DNA of 21,655 bases, from positions 278,528 through 300,182 of the forward strand of contig PJRA01000524.1 in the NCBI GenBank assembly GCA_016987375.1, given 5' to 3'. Positions 1 to 9,348 of this stretch are shown in pieces. Numbering within the stretch: the stretch's first letter is position 1; every line of letters starts with the position of its first letter. The DNA is from Brachionus koreanus (taxonomy: Eukaryota > Rotifera > Eurotatoria > Ploima > Brachionidae). Both the position numbers and the translations under genes were made by a program. The notes under the pieces were generated by a model that searched no databases, had not been told where the DNA came from, and worked only from the letters and a program-made list of their open reading frames with translations.

Positions 1-921
1 TTTTGAGAAATTTTAAAAAATTGAATTGCAAAATTTATGCACACTCTGCTTTTGTGTGATACCAACTATGTATCAGCTGTCTATCATACAATTTGCAGAT
101 CAAGTTTTAAAGTCAAAATAAAAAAGTTATCTCAAAAATTTAATTCCTTTTAGAGTTTTTGTATGGAAATTAAAATAGATTAAAATAGACCATTTTAAAA
201 ATTATAAAATAATTTTATTTCAATTTTTAAATCTGTAAATAGATTGTGTGAAAATTCTTATGATTCTATTCAATTTTTAATTTGTTCTATGGTATGTTGT
301 TTTAACTTATTGAGGAGAAGAACTTTTAGTACTAGCAGTAGTAAAAGTAATAAAAAATGCGAGCATGTCAGAGAGCAGTTTTAAATTATTAATCCAGCTT
401 GTTTTTGAAATAGTTTTTTAGACAAAACAACCTCGCTAGGGAGTGAATTCCCGAGGTTAACTATTCTGTTGCTGAAAATTCTTTTTTTTTAACTCAAAAA
501 TATAGCAAATAATTCAAAGGAAAAATAGATTTTAAATTTTGGAAATGAAATAAAAAGTTTGATTTTAATTTAATTTAGAAGGAGTCCTTTAATTGCAAAA
601 AATATTGCTAAGAATATTTTTCAATAATTTCAAATTATTTTTACACAATAAACCTGTCTTGTAGTCGTAATCATATAACTTGTTTTTTAGTTAATTAAAT
701 AAAATACTAGGACCATCAAATAACCCTTTTTTTATTTACAGTACGTTTCTGAACAAAGTAGACAAATTGCTTTTACACATGCTCTAAAAACTGTTTACCT
801 TGTTTAGAAACGTACTGTATAAAACGTTTTTGCCTAGTCCTTTTAGCTTTCAATTAAGTATTTTTTAAAACAAGAATTGAGTAAAAACTAATTTTTGTTT
901 AAATAATCTTAAAAAAAATAC
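1..921. other. non-coding flank or intron left of the MFSD2-like gene
   Basis: No exon could be recognised here on either strand. The region may be part of a long intron of the MFSD2-like gene, whose last visible exon ends at 922 with a donor site, because the remaining MFSD2 domains are not seen. It holds three foldbacks: a 12-bp-arm hairpin (322-333 with 337-348, one mismatch), a 7-bp one (429-435 with 452-458) and the much stronger 737-819 hairpin listed separately. Confidence 0.5.
737..819. ncRNA. pre-miRNA-like hairpin (candidate)
   Basis: Positions 737-764 pair with 792-819. I count 25 Watson-Crick pairs, two G-U wobbles (751/805 and 761/795 when read as + RNA) and one A-C mismatch (757/799), closing a 27-nt loop. 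Stem length, loop length and the few non-canonical pairs resemble a microRNA precursor of about 83 nt. It lies just outside the last MFSD2 exon, so it may be intronic. I do not recognise a known miRNA seed. The alternative is an ordinary small inverted-repeat element. The hairpin is seen in the sequence; the RNA function is inference. Confidence 0.35.
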
Positions 922-2207
922 CAACTAATATTATTATTATGCAGTACATGAACAAGTCTTTGATAGCAATATATCCAAATTCAAAATACAATTGAAGATT
1001 GCTTTGAATTATCTAAAATAAAATAGAATAATAAAAATTTTACTAAAACAAAAAAAAAATTTTACCTGAATTGATGAAGTTGTCATAATTGTCGAACAAA
1101 TGATCAGCAAATAGGGCTTAAATGTAAACATTCTCTTTAATTCTTGAACGGTTGAGATTTTTTTTTTCTTATTTTCATTTTTTTCTGAAGCTTCTACCAA
1201 CTCTAATAAAGTAACATTGTGAAAACAAAGCATTTAAAATTAATTAAGAGCAACCTGGTTTTTCATTTACATAAAGAACTACTGGTAGGCTTCCAGCCAG
1301 AAAAATCACAGTCATTACAATGGCTATATAAGTGTACTTATACTGATCCCAATTACTCAATGTAATATAATTTGTATCAGTTGAATTGCTTTGAGTTTCA
1401 TTTAGATTTGCACAATTTGACGCGCCAGATACAAATGGACCCTGAATTATAAGTGCCAGAAGTAGCCCAATCATTTCAAAACCTTCATAAATTTTTTAAT
1501 TTGCTTATAAAAACTTTTAATTTTACCCATTCTATAAACCGTTATTGACTCTCTTTCTTTTTTCGAATGGCTCAGATACATAGTCATTGAAGTATGAGGT
1601 ATCCTTATACCCTTTGAAAATTTTTTGAATCTAGAAAAAAATAAAAAAGAAAAAAATTCTTACAGTGATAGCTGTAAATTGAAAACTATGCCAAAAAGTA
1701 TACCACACAAATAATTGATTTTCTGTAAATCCAGCTGGCGAATACCACATCATGATGTAGGCAATAGAACATAACGGAATAGCAGCAGCAATCCACGGCT
1801 TCATTTTTCCAAATCGAGTTAGTTTAGTTTTATTAACCAAAAGGCCGTAAATTGGATCAGTTATGGCATCAGTTATTCTGCTAATGAACAAAATAAATCT
1901 TAAATAAAGTTTTTAGTTTAATAATGGCTAATTATTTGATAGAATAAAGGTACGTTGTTTTATTTGGAGGCAGGCAAGCATTATTCAATAGATAGACGGT
2001 TGTGAAGACACCAATAGCACAAAAATATGCCTGATACGGCAGACCGGCAAGACCAAAACAAATTTTTTGAAAACGAGTCAGATCATTTGCACTGGTGGTT
2101 TCTTTTTTTTCTTTTAAAGATGGTTTGATGTTGATTATATTAACATCACTGTCATGGATTTTAAATTGAACATCAGATACGGATTCTACTTTTTTTATTT
2201 CATCCAT
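922..2207 (-). CDS. MFSD2-like major facilitator transporter, N-terminal part (partial)
   Basis: Six exons on the minus strand: 2207-1954, 1880-1664, 1611-1527, 1482-1255, 1202-1066 and 1012-922. All have GT-AG introns of 44-73 bp and consistent phases, giving 337 residues. The start is the Met of MDEIKK at 2207; an upstream in-frame Met at 2282 has no similarity to support it. Family signatures seen are the GLPYQAY segment in helix 1, TDAITDPIYGLL in helix 2 followed by the RFGKMKPW loop, then HTSMTMYLS and ERESITVYRM, and a glycosylatable luminal loop (NETQSNST). These match the sodium-dependent lysophosphatidylcholine symporter family (MFSD2A/B) at the plasma membrane, in order and spacing. 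The last exon (IIQSNLQLYFEFGY) corresponds to about helix 7. The C-terminal helices are not found, so the gene continues beyond the left edge across an intron of at least 921 bp, or is truncated. The family call is firm; the substrate is not. Confidence 0.85.
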
Positions 2208-2876
2208 TTTATATTTGCAAATTAAATTAGATTTTTTTTGAATAACGAAAGTTACAAGAGTTAAAAAATATAAATTTGTCAAAAAAAAATATCTTCTGAA
2301 TGATTTATCTTTGTTTGGTTAAATAAAATAAACTATTATCAACAATTTAAATCATCTGACAATTTTTTTTGAAAATTTATCTTGAACAAACTTTTGTGCT
2401 AAAATTATAAATTTATCTGAAAGAATGTTTACAGTTTTTTCAATTAATTTTTTGAAAAAAAGATTATTTAATGCATTTAAGAAGCTAGAACGATTAAAAT
2501 TTAAACTGATTTGAAAAAAAAATTAATTCATTAGTAAAAAGCTAATCTACTTTTAAGACTAGCAACATTATTTAATTTTTAAAATTAAACTTATATAAAT
2601 CGAGTTTAAAATTTTTGAATTTTTAAAATATTGAACCAAATTTGCTTTATTTTAATCTTTATTATAGATGATATTGTAATGATCTAAACTAGCTTCTCAA
2701 ATTAATTGTTCGTAATTTAAAAAAAAAATCAAACCTTTAGAATCATTTTATCTATTTGTGATAATTCAATTATAATTATCTTTAAATTAAATAGGATAAA
2801 AAGATTTCTCTTAATTGAAAATTCATTTTAAATAAAATTGTGGTCTGAAAAAAATTTATGTCCTTACAAAACAAGA
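2208..2876. promoter_or_regulatory. divergent intergenic region between MFSD2-like and ZIP-like genes
   Basis: 669 bp of extremely AT-rich sequence separate the two divergently transcribed start codons, so it must contain both 5' UTRs and probably both promoters. I see many A/T runs but no convincing unique element such as a tRNA or a long repeat. A TTG at 2838 opens the ZIP reading frame, but the first ATG that gives a signal peptide is at 2877. Confidence 0.4.
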
Positions 2877-5800
2877 ATGAATTTAAGTTTAATATTTTTT
2901 ATTCTTGTGACAGTTGATTTTTTGCCTACAGAGACTGTAAAGAGCAAACGAAGACTAATTGATACTTTTGCTAAAAAAATTGTAGACTATTTTGAGATCG
3001 AGAGGCTTTTCTACATAGATGAAAAGTCTGATTTGAAAGATCAGCTTCACCGACGGCCAACTCCTAAACCAGAAATAGCAAGTCAAAATATGGGTTGTAG
3101 TTCTTTAGATGATATTAGAAGCTATTTTTTTGAAGTATACTCTGATGATAAAAAATCATTTAACATGTCATCGGATGAATTGGAGAATTTGATTGAATAT
3201 TTGGTGACGCGTTATCCTAAAGATGAACATATTGAAAATAGGACCAGATTTCATAAATGTCGTAGAAAAAAATGTTTTCAATCCAAAGATATATCAAAAC
3301 TAGTCAGCTCAAAATACTTTGACTACGAAACTTTTTCAGATATTTGTCCCATATTATTATTTAATTTTGAAATTGGTCATTGTGAGTACAATCACAATGT
3401 TGAAGGCTTAAGTGGTGGACAAAGTATATTAACAAAAATTAGCTTAAAAAAAATTTATGCTTTTTATTTTTTTTTAAAGTTTGGGCATTTGGTCTTCTTT
3501 TATCAGGAGTGGTAACAATATGGTCATGGAGTGGAGCAATTGCGTTGACAATAATAGGTAAAAAAATCTATAAAAGGCTTTTGACATTTATGATCAGCCT
3601 TGCATTTGGATGCTTAATAGCCAACAGCATTTTAAAATATATCCCTTTGGTAATTGTTTTTTTTTTTTTTAAATAAGTTAATTTTTAAAATTAAATCAAA
3701 ATATATAAGGCTGACGGTTTTGAGATAGCATATCTAGAAGAAACAAATTACTCCTATTTTTACAAACATTTGGTCATTTTGTTGGTCATATTCTTTTTTT
3801 TTATGTTCGAACGTTCAATGAAAATTATAACTATTTATAAAACAGAGGTATTTAAATAATAGATATAAATAAAATGTGTCAGAGATCTAATTTAATATAA
3901 GAAAAATAGGAAAAAACTTTTTAACCAAGTGAAAAATCAATTGAATAGGCAAAGTTCGGAAGTATCTGATGACAGATCAGTAGTCAGTGGTCTAAATGTG
4001 AAAAATGACTCTATGCCTAACAATAATAGACGAAATAGAATGAAGAGAAATCAATCCATTGACTTATCTGAAATACATGTATATATTTAAAATAATTAAA
4101 TTTTTTATAGACTTTTCATTTTAGATTGTTGGAGTTTCACATTTAAATGAATTTACAGACAAGCTTGCTGATCGCTTGAACCAAAATAGCGATAGACCAG
4201 ATAAACTTTGTTGCACATCTTTAACCAAAGGTTTGTCTCAAGTAAAACCAGTCGGATGGATGGTAATTTAGAAATAAATTAATTAAGAAATCAAAATTTA
4301 ATTTGATTTTAATTATTTTGTAAAGTCGAAAATTTACAAAAATTAAATATTTCTACTTTTTTTGATTAAATTTTATTCATTTAAAAAAAAAATAGAAAAT
4401 TTAATTCTAGATCTAATTTCAAATGAATAAAATTTAATCAAATTTAAATAGGAAAAATAAAGATTTGTCAAGCTTTAAATTTGAAAGTAGAAAAATCCTA
4501 AGAAGAGACGACGAAGAAACAAAAAAAACCATGATCCGATTAAGATAAAATTATGAAAATTTGTAATCTAATACAGAATTTTGTCTATTTTTCGAAAATA
4601 ATAATAGTTTTTTTAGTTTTTCATTTTTTTCCATGTCATACGCCCAGTTAAGACGCATATTCTGACCCTAAGTTGTCCTCGAAAGTTAAGTTAATTGGAA
4701 TACTCGTATGATATATCATGTTGTACAGAATGTTAACCTGATTTACTTTTGAAATAAAAAATAGATTTTTCATGTTTACTAATGCGTTATCCTTAATGAG
4801 CTAACGGGTGATGCATAAGTAAATGAACAAAAGTTAAGTTAACTTGCCGATCAAGCAAATGATCAATGGATCATATAACGTAATTTTCCGAATTTAGTGA
4901 CATGTCTTTAAAATAGAGTACTCTATTTTAGTGACACGCTGTTATAACATGTAAAAGATTCTTTTGTGACATGTCATTAAATATTTTAGTGACATGTCAC
5001 TAAATTCGGATGATTACGTTATATATTTATTTATAAACTACTAAAAATTAGCTATAATATTGCAAAAAAAAATTTTTAAAATGGGACTTTCTGTTCGAAA
5101 AACAGTCAAAAATATGATTTCAAAAATTTTGTGAAATCCCTTATGACGAGGGTCAAAGCAAAGCTCAGAAAAATCGGTCACGATGGAGTTTTTTCATTAT
5201 TTTAAAATCATAATTCTATTGAAAAATAAATTCTATACATCAGAAAAAAAAACAGAACTTAATATCATTTTTATTTTTTGAGATATTCGCTTTTAATTTT
5301 TGTCCATTTACTTATGCATCACCCGTTATAATTTATTTTAATCGGATAATTTTTCCTGAAGTTATGATTAAAAAACGTCAAAATTTTAAGTTTTTATAAA
5401 TAAAGTCTATTTTCAAAAAATTTATGTTTTTTTTAAATATCTTCTTATCAAAATTAGATATTAGCATAAAATTTTATACACTTACAGTGGTGATTTGATA
5501 TAAGGATCCATGGTAAATTTACGCAAATTTACGTAAATTTGTGTAAATTAACGTAAAAAATGGTAATTTGACTATTTTTTACGTAAAACAAGAATTGTAA
5601 AAATTTGTAAATTAACTATAATTTACACAATTTTCCGTAAAATTTAGTTAATTTACCATTTTTTGCGTTAATTTATGTTAACTCCAAAAATGCCAAAAAA
5701 ATTTCAAATTTTGCTGTTTTTCATAAAATTTTGCTTAAAAATATTATTTTGTCATTTTTTCTTTCAATTGATATCTTTACCATTAAAATAATGCTATTAA

Positions 5801-7203
5801 ATGATCATCTAAAATATATAAAAATTTGATTCTTTTTTTATATGCCTTAATTAAATATATTAATAATTTTTAAAAAAAAAATTTAAAAAATACTTTAAGG
5901 TTCTTTAAGGTTTTAGTTCTTTAAAAATGTTTACTACTGACCCTTTTGAAATATTCAATTTTGCCGCGATTTGTCTACCAGAATGGTTAGTTGTCAAACG
6001 TTTTACTTTACGTTTTTTGATTTTTTCCTTTCCCTTAAATGGTGAACATTGTGTTTGTTTCTTTAGGCATATACAGAACCCCTAGATTCTGCAAAATTCT
6101 CAATTGGATTTAAGCTCTTTTATTACTATAAATTGCTGTTTATGGTTTAATCACATCATCAACAGAATTTAAATATTGATGCAACTATGTATGTCGCATT
6201 TGAAGAACTTGTAAAAACTTTCAGATATTTATTTTTTTTTATTTTGTTCCAAGTTTCACAAAATCCTGTCTATTTATATTCAAATAGACAAGATATCAAT
6301 GGGAATTATGAGTATGAAGTATCAAATAATAAGTAGCTAAAAAAGTATTTCAATTCAAATTTTTTTTTCTTTGGAAAAAAGTTAAATCTCATAAAGCATT
6401 TAGATCAAACGTTAGGAAGTTAGGCTTTGTTGATTTTTTTACGAAAATCACAAAAAAATTTCAAAATTGAATTAACTAACTCTGTAACTGTTTAAGTCTG
6501 CGAGGCACATATGTGCTAGTAAATAACTAAAATTAAATTGACGAATTGTTAAAAAATTTAGGATGGTTAAGATTTTCTAAGCTAGCAAAAGCCACAATGT
6601 GAAGAAAACTATTTAAGAATTTAGTTTTTTAAAAAATAACTGTTGAATTTAGTTAAAAATTTTTTTTTCAAAGGCCATTTTCGGGGATGGCTTAGGAAAT
6701 TTTATTGATGGCATGTCAATAGGAGCATCTATCAATCAAAACATACTTTTCGGAGTTGCAACTGCTTTAGCAACCTGGTGTGGTAATATACCTCAAGAAT
6801 TAGGAGACTTTGCTCTCTTAGTAAGAGCTGGAATGAGTCCATTTCAAGCTTTGTTTTATAACTTTTGCAGTGGAAATTCAGTTTACTTGGGTTGTATGCT
6901 TGGAATTATTTTTGGAGGAAATATAGATGCAGCGAGATGGATTTTTTCTATATCAGGCGCAGCTACCATGTACATAGGCTTGGCTGTTTTAGTAATTTAG
7001 AATTTTAACAAAAAAATCTTCAGCATTTTAAATTGTAAAAAATATTTATTTAGCTTCCTGAAATGAATGAAGAATTTGGTGATTCGAAAGAACCATTGAT
7101 TGAAAAGTTAAAAATAACTTTTATACAAGTTTTTGGTTCCTTGTTCGGTTATTGGATCATGATAATTTTAAACATGTACGAAGACGACATAACAATAACA
7201 TAG
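2877..7203 (+). CDS. ZIP (SLC39, LIV-1-type) family protein with degenerate metal site
   Basis: Seven exons: 2877-3423, 3480-3649, 3710-3847, 3902-4078, 4125-4262, 6674-6991 and 7054-7203. Phases agree throughout and give 545 residues. There is a signal peptide (MNLSLIFFILVTVDFLP), then a luminal domain with cysteines near 74, 128, 133, 157 and 169 and CPILLFNF, a variant of the PAL motif (CPALL) of ZIP4/ZIP12-type ectodomains. Helix 1 starts WAFGLLLSG. Helix 4 follows VKPVGWM...GDGLGNFIDG, and helix 5 carries CGNIPQELGDF. In canonical LIV-1 ZIPs these last two are HNFxDG and HExPHE. Here His398 is Gly, and the HExPHE positions 427-432 read GNIPQE, so three of four ligands there are lost. The His-rich loop between helices 3 and 4 is also absent. 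The frame is intact, so this is a gene rather than an obvious pseudogene, but zinc transport by the usual mechanism is doubtful. Intron 5 is 2411 bp; the others are 46-62 bp. Confidence 0.88.
4350..4493. repeat. bipartite foldback with perfect 22-bp inverted repeat
   Basis: 4361-4382 is the exact reverse complement of 4421-4442 (38-bp spacer). Outside it, 4350-4359 (tttctacttt) is complementary to 4484-4493 (aaagtagaaa). The two nested pairs suggest an old small inverted-repeat element or a foldback with an asymmetric insertion. No target-site duplication was identified. Confidence 0.6.
4804..5326. mobile_element. 523-bp non-autonomous TIR element with TA target duplication
   Basis: The first 29 bases (from 4804, ACGGGTGATGCATAAGT...) match the reverse complement of the last 29 (to 5326) with one mismatch. 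Both ends are flanked by TA (4802-4803 and 5327-5328), which is what Tc1/mariner-type transposases leave. There is no long open frame inside, so it is a MITE-like, non-autonomous copy. A second inverted-repeat unit sits off-centre inside it at 4873-5024. The superfamily assignment rests only on the TA duplication and is inference. Confidence 0.75.
4873..5024. mobile_element. nested inverted-repeat element with GTGACATG motifs
   Basis: 4873-4906 is the reverse complement of 4991-5024 with two mismatches in 34 bp. Between the arms is a perfect 22-bp palindrome (4909-4930, centred on GTAC). The motif GTGACAYG occurs four times (about 4897, 4931, 4966 and 4990). It lies asymmetrically inside the 4804-5326 element, which suggests a later insertion of a second MITE. 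Possible TA duplications at its ends are ambiguous because the flanks are TATA-rich. Confidence 0.65.
5517..5680. repeat. imperfect palindrome rich in TTACGTAAA
   Basis: 5546-5569 is nearly the reverse complement of 5650-5673 (a block around AAAAAATGGTAA). The flanking sequence is built of variants of AATTTACGTAAATTT, so both strands look alike over about 160 bp. It may be a decayed foldback transposon or slippage-derived satellite-like DNA. No coding potential. Confidence 0.5.
5905..6065 (-). pseudogene. Tc1-like transposase DNA-binding domain relic
   Basis: Read on the minus strand, the frame gives a Lys/Arg-rich stretch and then TTNHSGRQIAAKLNISKGSV. This has the form of the N-terminal helix-turn-helix of Tc1-type transposases (S-x-R-x-I-A-x-x-L-x-I-S-x-x-x-V). 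It stops at TAA (5905-5907) about 10 codons later, and the catalytic DDE domain is not found nearby. An ATG (MPKETN) lies upstream in a different frame, which suggests a frameshift. I read it as a dead fragment in the ZIP intron. It could be the source family of the neighbouring 4804-5326 TIR element, but that link is untested. Confidence 0.55.
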
Positions 7204-7209
7204 TTTATT
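7204..7209 (-). terminator. AATAAA signal of the 7224-7685 gene
   Basis: AATAAA on the minus strand 14 nt beyond that gene's stop codon, directly adjoining the stop codon (7201-7203) of the convergent ZIP-like gene. The two transcripts must therefore overlap. Confidence 0.5.
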
Positions 7210-7223
7210 AAAAAAAAACAAAC

Positions 7224-7685
7224 TTAAATTTTTGTGTCATTACTTAATAAAATAAATTGATTTCGAGGCCTATTTTTGTAAACTAAAAACTTTGAAATGT
7301 CATCATTAAGCTTTAGCATAGCAACAAAAGAAGCCTCGGAATTATTTGAATAGGCAATTTTTCTTTTTTGACAATTGTTATTTGAATTTTTTTCAAACTC
7401 AGAATTAGCGTTTTGAAAAGTTAAATTTGAAATATTTGATGAAGTAATTGTTGTTTGACTTGGCTTCTGAATTATTTGTTCATTATATTTGTGTAAAAAT
7501 GCATCCTTAGAAATGCTTAATTTTGGTAGTTTAAAATCTTCCAAAGATGTTGGACAAAATTTTTCTTTAAATAATGATTGTACATCATTTAAAATTTCAT
7601 TGTCAATGAATGAACTTTCTTTCACTTGCTGTGAACATTCAAAGTTATAGGAACATTTCAGAAATTTTTTAAACTCAGGACTCAT
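7224..7685 (-). CDS. hypothetical 153-residue protein, convergent with ZIP-like gene
   Basis: A single open frame from ATG at 7685 to a stop at 7224, 153 residues, not recognised. It is polar and Ser/Asn/Lys-rich. It has cysteines in the first 45 residues (FLKCSYNFECSQQ, EKFCPTSLEDF), no signal peptide and no membrane segment. The N-terminal third looks helical and the middle looks disordered (runs such as NSNNNCQKRK). The stop codon is only 20 bp from the convergent ZIP stop. The sequence TTTAAAG just before the ATG could be a splice acceptor, so an upstream exon is possible, but none is evident in 7686-8159, and the preceding gene has its own AATAAA at 8097-8102. I treat it as separate. Whether it is translated is uncertain. 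Confidence 0.5.
   Translation of the reverse strand: MSPEFKKFLKCSYNFECSQQVKESSFIDNEILNDVQSLFKEKFCPTSLEDFKLPKLSISKDAFLHKYNEQIIQKPSQTTITSSNISNLTFQNANSEFEKNSNNNCQKRKIAYSNNSEASFVAMLKLNDDISKFLVYKNRPRNQFILLSNDTKI
7246..7256 (+). terminator. overlapping AATAAA signals for the ZIP-like gene
   Basis: Two overlapping AATAAA hexamers lie 43-48 nt after the ZIP stop codon. They fall inside the coding sequence of the opposite-strand 7224-7685 gene, so the ZIP 3' UTR is antisense to it. Confidence 0.5.
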
Positions 7686-8159
7686 TACCTTTAAATTTTA
7701 GATTGTTAATAAAAAATAATAGATAAATAGCATCTGCTTGCTTATCAATCTCAAGATTATTTTAAAATTCTTTTATCGAAATTTAAATTTTTCCTAAATC
7801 TTTTTATGTTTAAAATAGACACGAATAAATTATTATTTTGGAAACCTTTAAGAATATTATTAACTAAAAATTTTAATCCAGATAAATTAAAGCATAGCCA
7901 AGTTCAATGCATAATTTTGCGTGCACAAATTTGTAGCAAAAAAAATATTAAGAATTAGTTTTCTCCACAAAAAATATTTGAAAGCCTATTTTGAACATGA
8001 TTTAATAATTTTCAAAAATTTCTAATCTTACAAAGTCTGCTAATTATCTGCAAAACAGATTACACTTTGACATTTATAAAATTAATTCCTCAAATTTTTA
8101 TTTTTTTTTGAATAAAAAAATATCTAAAAGTAAACACTCTTAAGTATGGCTAAAATTGA
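7686..8159. other. intergenic, AT-rich
   Basis: 474 bp between two minus-strand genes. No exon, repeat or RNA gene was recognised apart from the AATAAA of the upstream gene. It should contain the promoter of the 7224-7685 gene. Confidence 0.5.
8097..8102 (-). terminator. AATAAA signal of the 8160-9348 gene
   Basis: Minus-strand AATAAA about 58 nt after the stop codon at 8160. It supports ending this gene before the 7224-7685 open frame. Confidence 0.45.
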
Positions 8160-9348
8160 TCAGTTTTGGATTATCGAGTGATAAGCAAAATTCTTTGAAA
8201 ATAATTTAAATACATTTTTTCGATAAAACTCTTTTAAGGTATTAAAATGGTTATTTTCAAAAACTTTTATTTGACTTTCGTACTCGTCCTGAAAATCATT
8301 CCACATTTGCTCAGAACCTTCAGACTTGCTTAAGCATAGAATTTTTTGTATTGACAAAATTTTAGATACAATCAAGTTTATTCTAGAGAATAATTCATCA
8401 ATCACTTCTTTATTTATTTTATTTTTACCTTTGGTAAATAAAAAAAAAAATGTTTATTCACATATTCTAAATAATTGAAAACATATTTTTACTTATTATA
8501 ATTTTTTTGAATCGACCATCTAGCTTGATTACTTGACTCTTAGATTTTTGAAAATCACTTAAAAATTCAAGTCATTTTTTAAAACTACTTACATGAATTT
8601 CACATAGTATATTGAACAAATCAGCTAGTAAAAAGTCATTTAACTTTGCATTCTCAATTTCAGTCGGATTTATATTAGACAATTTTTTCAAAGCGGTTTG
8701 TTTCATTTCATATAGAATAAAAATCAATTTTTTCAAATCACTAGAATTCTTTTTTTCAGTCAGAAGAACACAATAGCATTTAGCTGTAAGCATTAATTTT
8801 AATAATTTAAACAAATTAAAAGTAAAGCTATTTGACTTTTGTTCTTTGTCTATCAATGTTGTTCTATTTTGAATTTCTTGGTTGTCTTGATAAATTACTT
8901 GAATATTTTTCTTTAAATCTATCGATTCTTGATCAGACAAAAAATCTGACATTAAACTACATTTGGACAATGATTTGATGGAAATTTGGTCACTATTTTT
9001 CAAATTTGTATCCAACAAAGATTGACAAGCTTGGTCTGAAGTTATTTTTTCATTATCCTCTTCATTTTTTTTGTTTGATTCAATTTTTTTATTCTTTTCA
9101 TTTTTAAATTTGATCTTGTTGAAATCAATTTTAGAATCTGAAAAAGTTTTTTTTTTTACCATAATTTCATCATGAGTTAGATGTGGATTAATTGAGCCGT
9201 TATCAGTAATTGACGATTCATTGCTATTGTTATTGTTTTTATCTCTTTGTATCAAATTATTTCCTTTACTACTGCAAACTAAGTTTTCAAAAAATCTTTT
9301 CAAATTATTGACTTTGTTTTTGTCGATTTTCCTCAAAGACGAATTCAT
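8160..9348 (-). CDS. hypothetical 356-residue Lys/Asn/Ser-rich protein, three exons
   Basis: Not recognised. Predicted exons are 9348-8593, 8538-8493 and 8428-8160, with introns of 54 and 64 bp, the usual size here. The first donor is a strong GTAAGT. The 46-bp middle exon adds SQVIKLDGRFKKIII and restores the frame into SKNKINKEVIDELFSRINL; without it the two large open frames are out of phase. Residues 1-165 look low-complexity and disordered (KNNNNSNESS, KKIESNKKNEEDNEK). From about 170 to the C-terminus it is predicted helical, with hydrophobic segments FNLFKLLKLML and LKKLIFILYEM, but no convincing membrane span or signal peptide. That suggests an intracellular protein with a helical C-terminal domain. 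The first exon is solid; the exact splice of the small exon is inference. Confidence 0.6.

Larger units (their letters stand above)
4263..6673 (+). other. 2.4-kb transposon-filled intron 5 of the ZIP-like gene
   Basis: The donor GTAATT follows the Met codon of VGWM and the acceptor TTCAAAG precedes GCC (Ala391), both phase 0; the protein motif GWM-AIFGDG is rejoined exactly as in ZIPs. The intron contains a foldback (4350-4493), a nested TIR element (4804-5326), an imperfect palindrome (5517-5680), a Tc1-type helix-turn-helix relic (5905-6065) and a 9-bp hairpin near 6270. Nothing else coding was recognised between 6066 and 6673. Confidence 0.8.

Noticed and set aside
429..458. Small CCTCG/CGAGG hairpin as a terminator or RNA gene
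   Set aside because: Only 7 bp with a 16-nt loop; expected by chance at this scale.
2838..2876. TTG-initiated N-terminal extension of the ZIP-like protein
   Set aside because: Non-ATG start in a nuclear gene, and the first ATG (2877) gives a proper signal peptide directly.
8160..9348. AF4/FMR2 (AFF) C-terminal domain assignment for the hypothetical protein
   Set aside because: A helical C-terminal half after a disordered region is similar in style, but I could not align the diagnostic residues.
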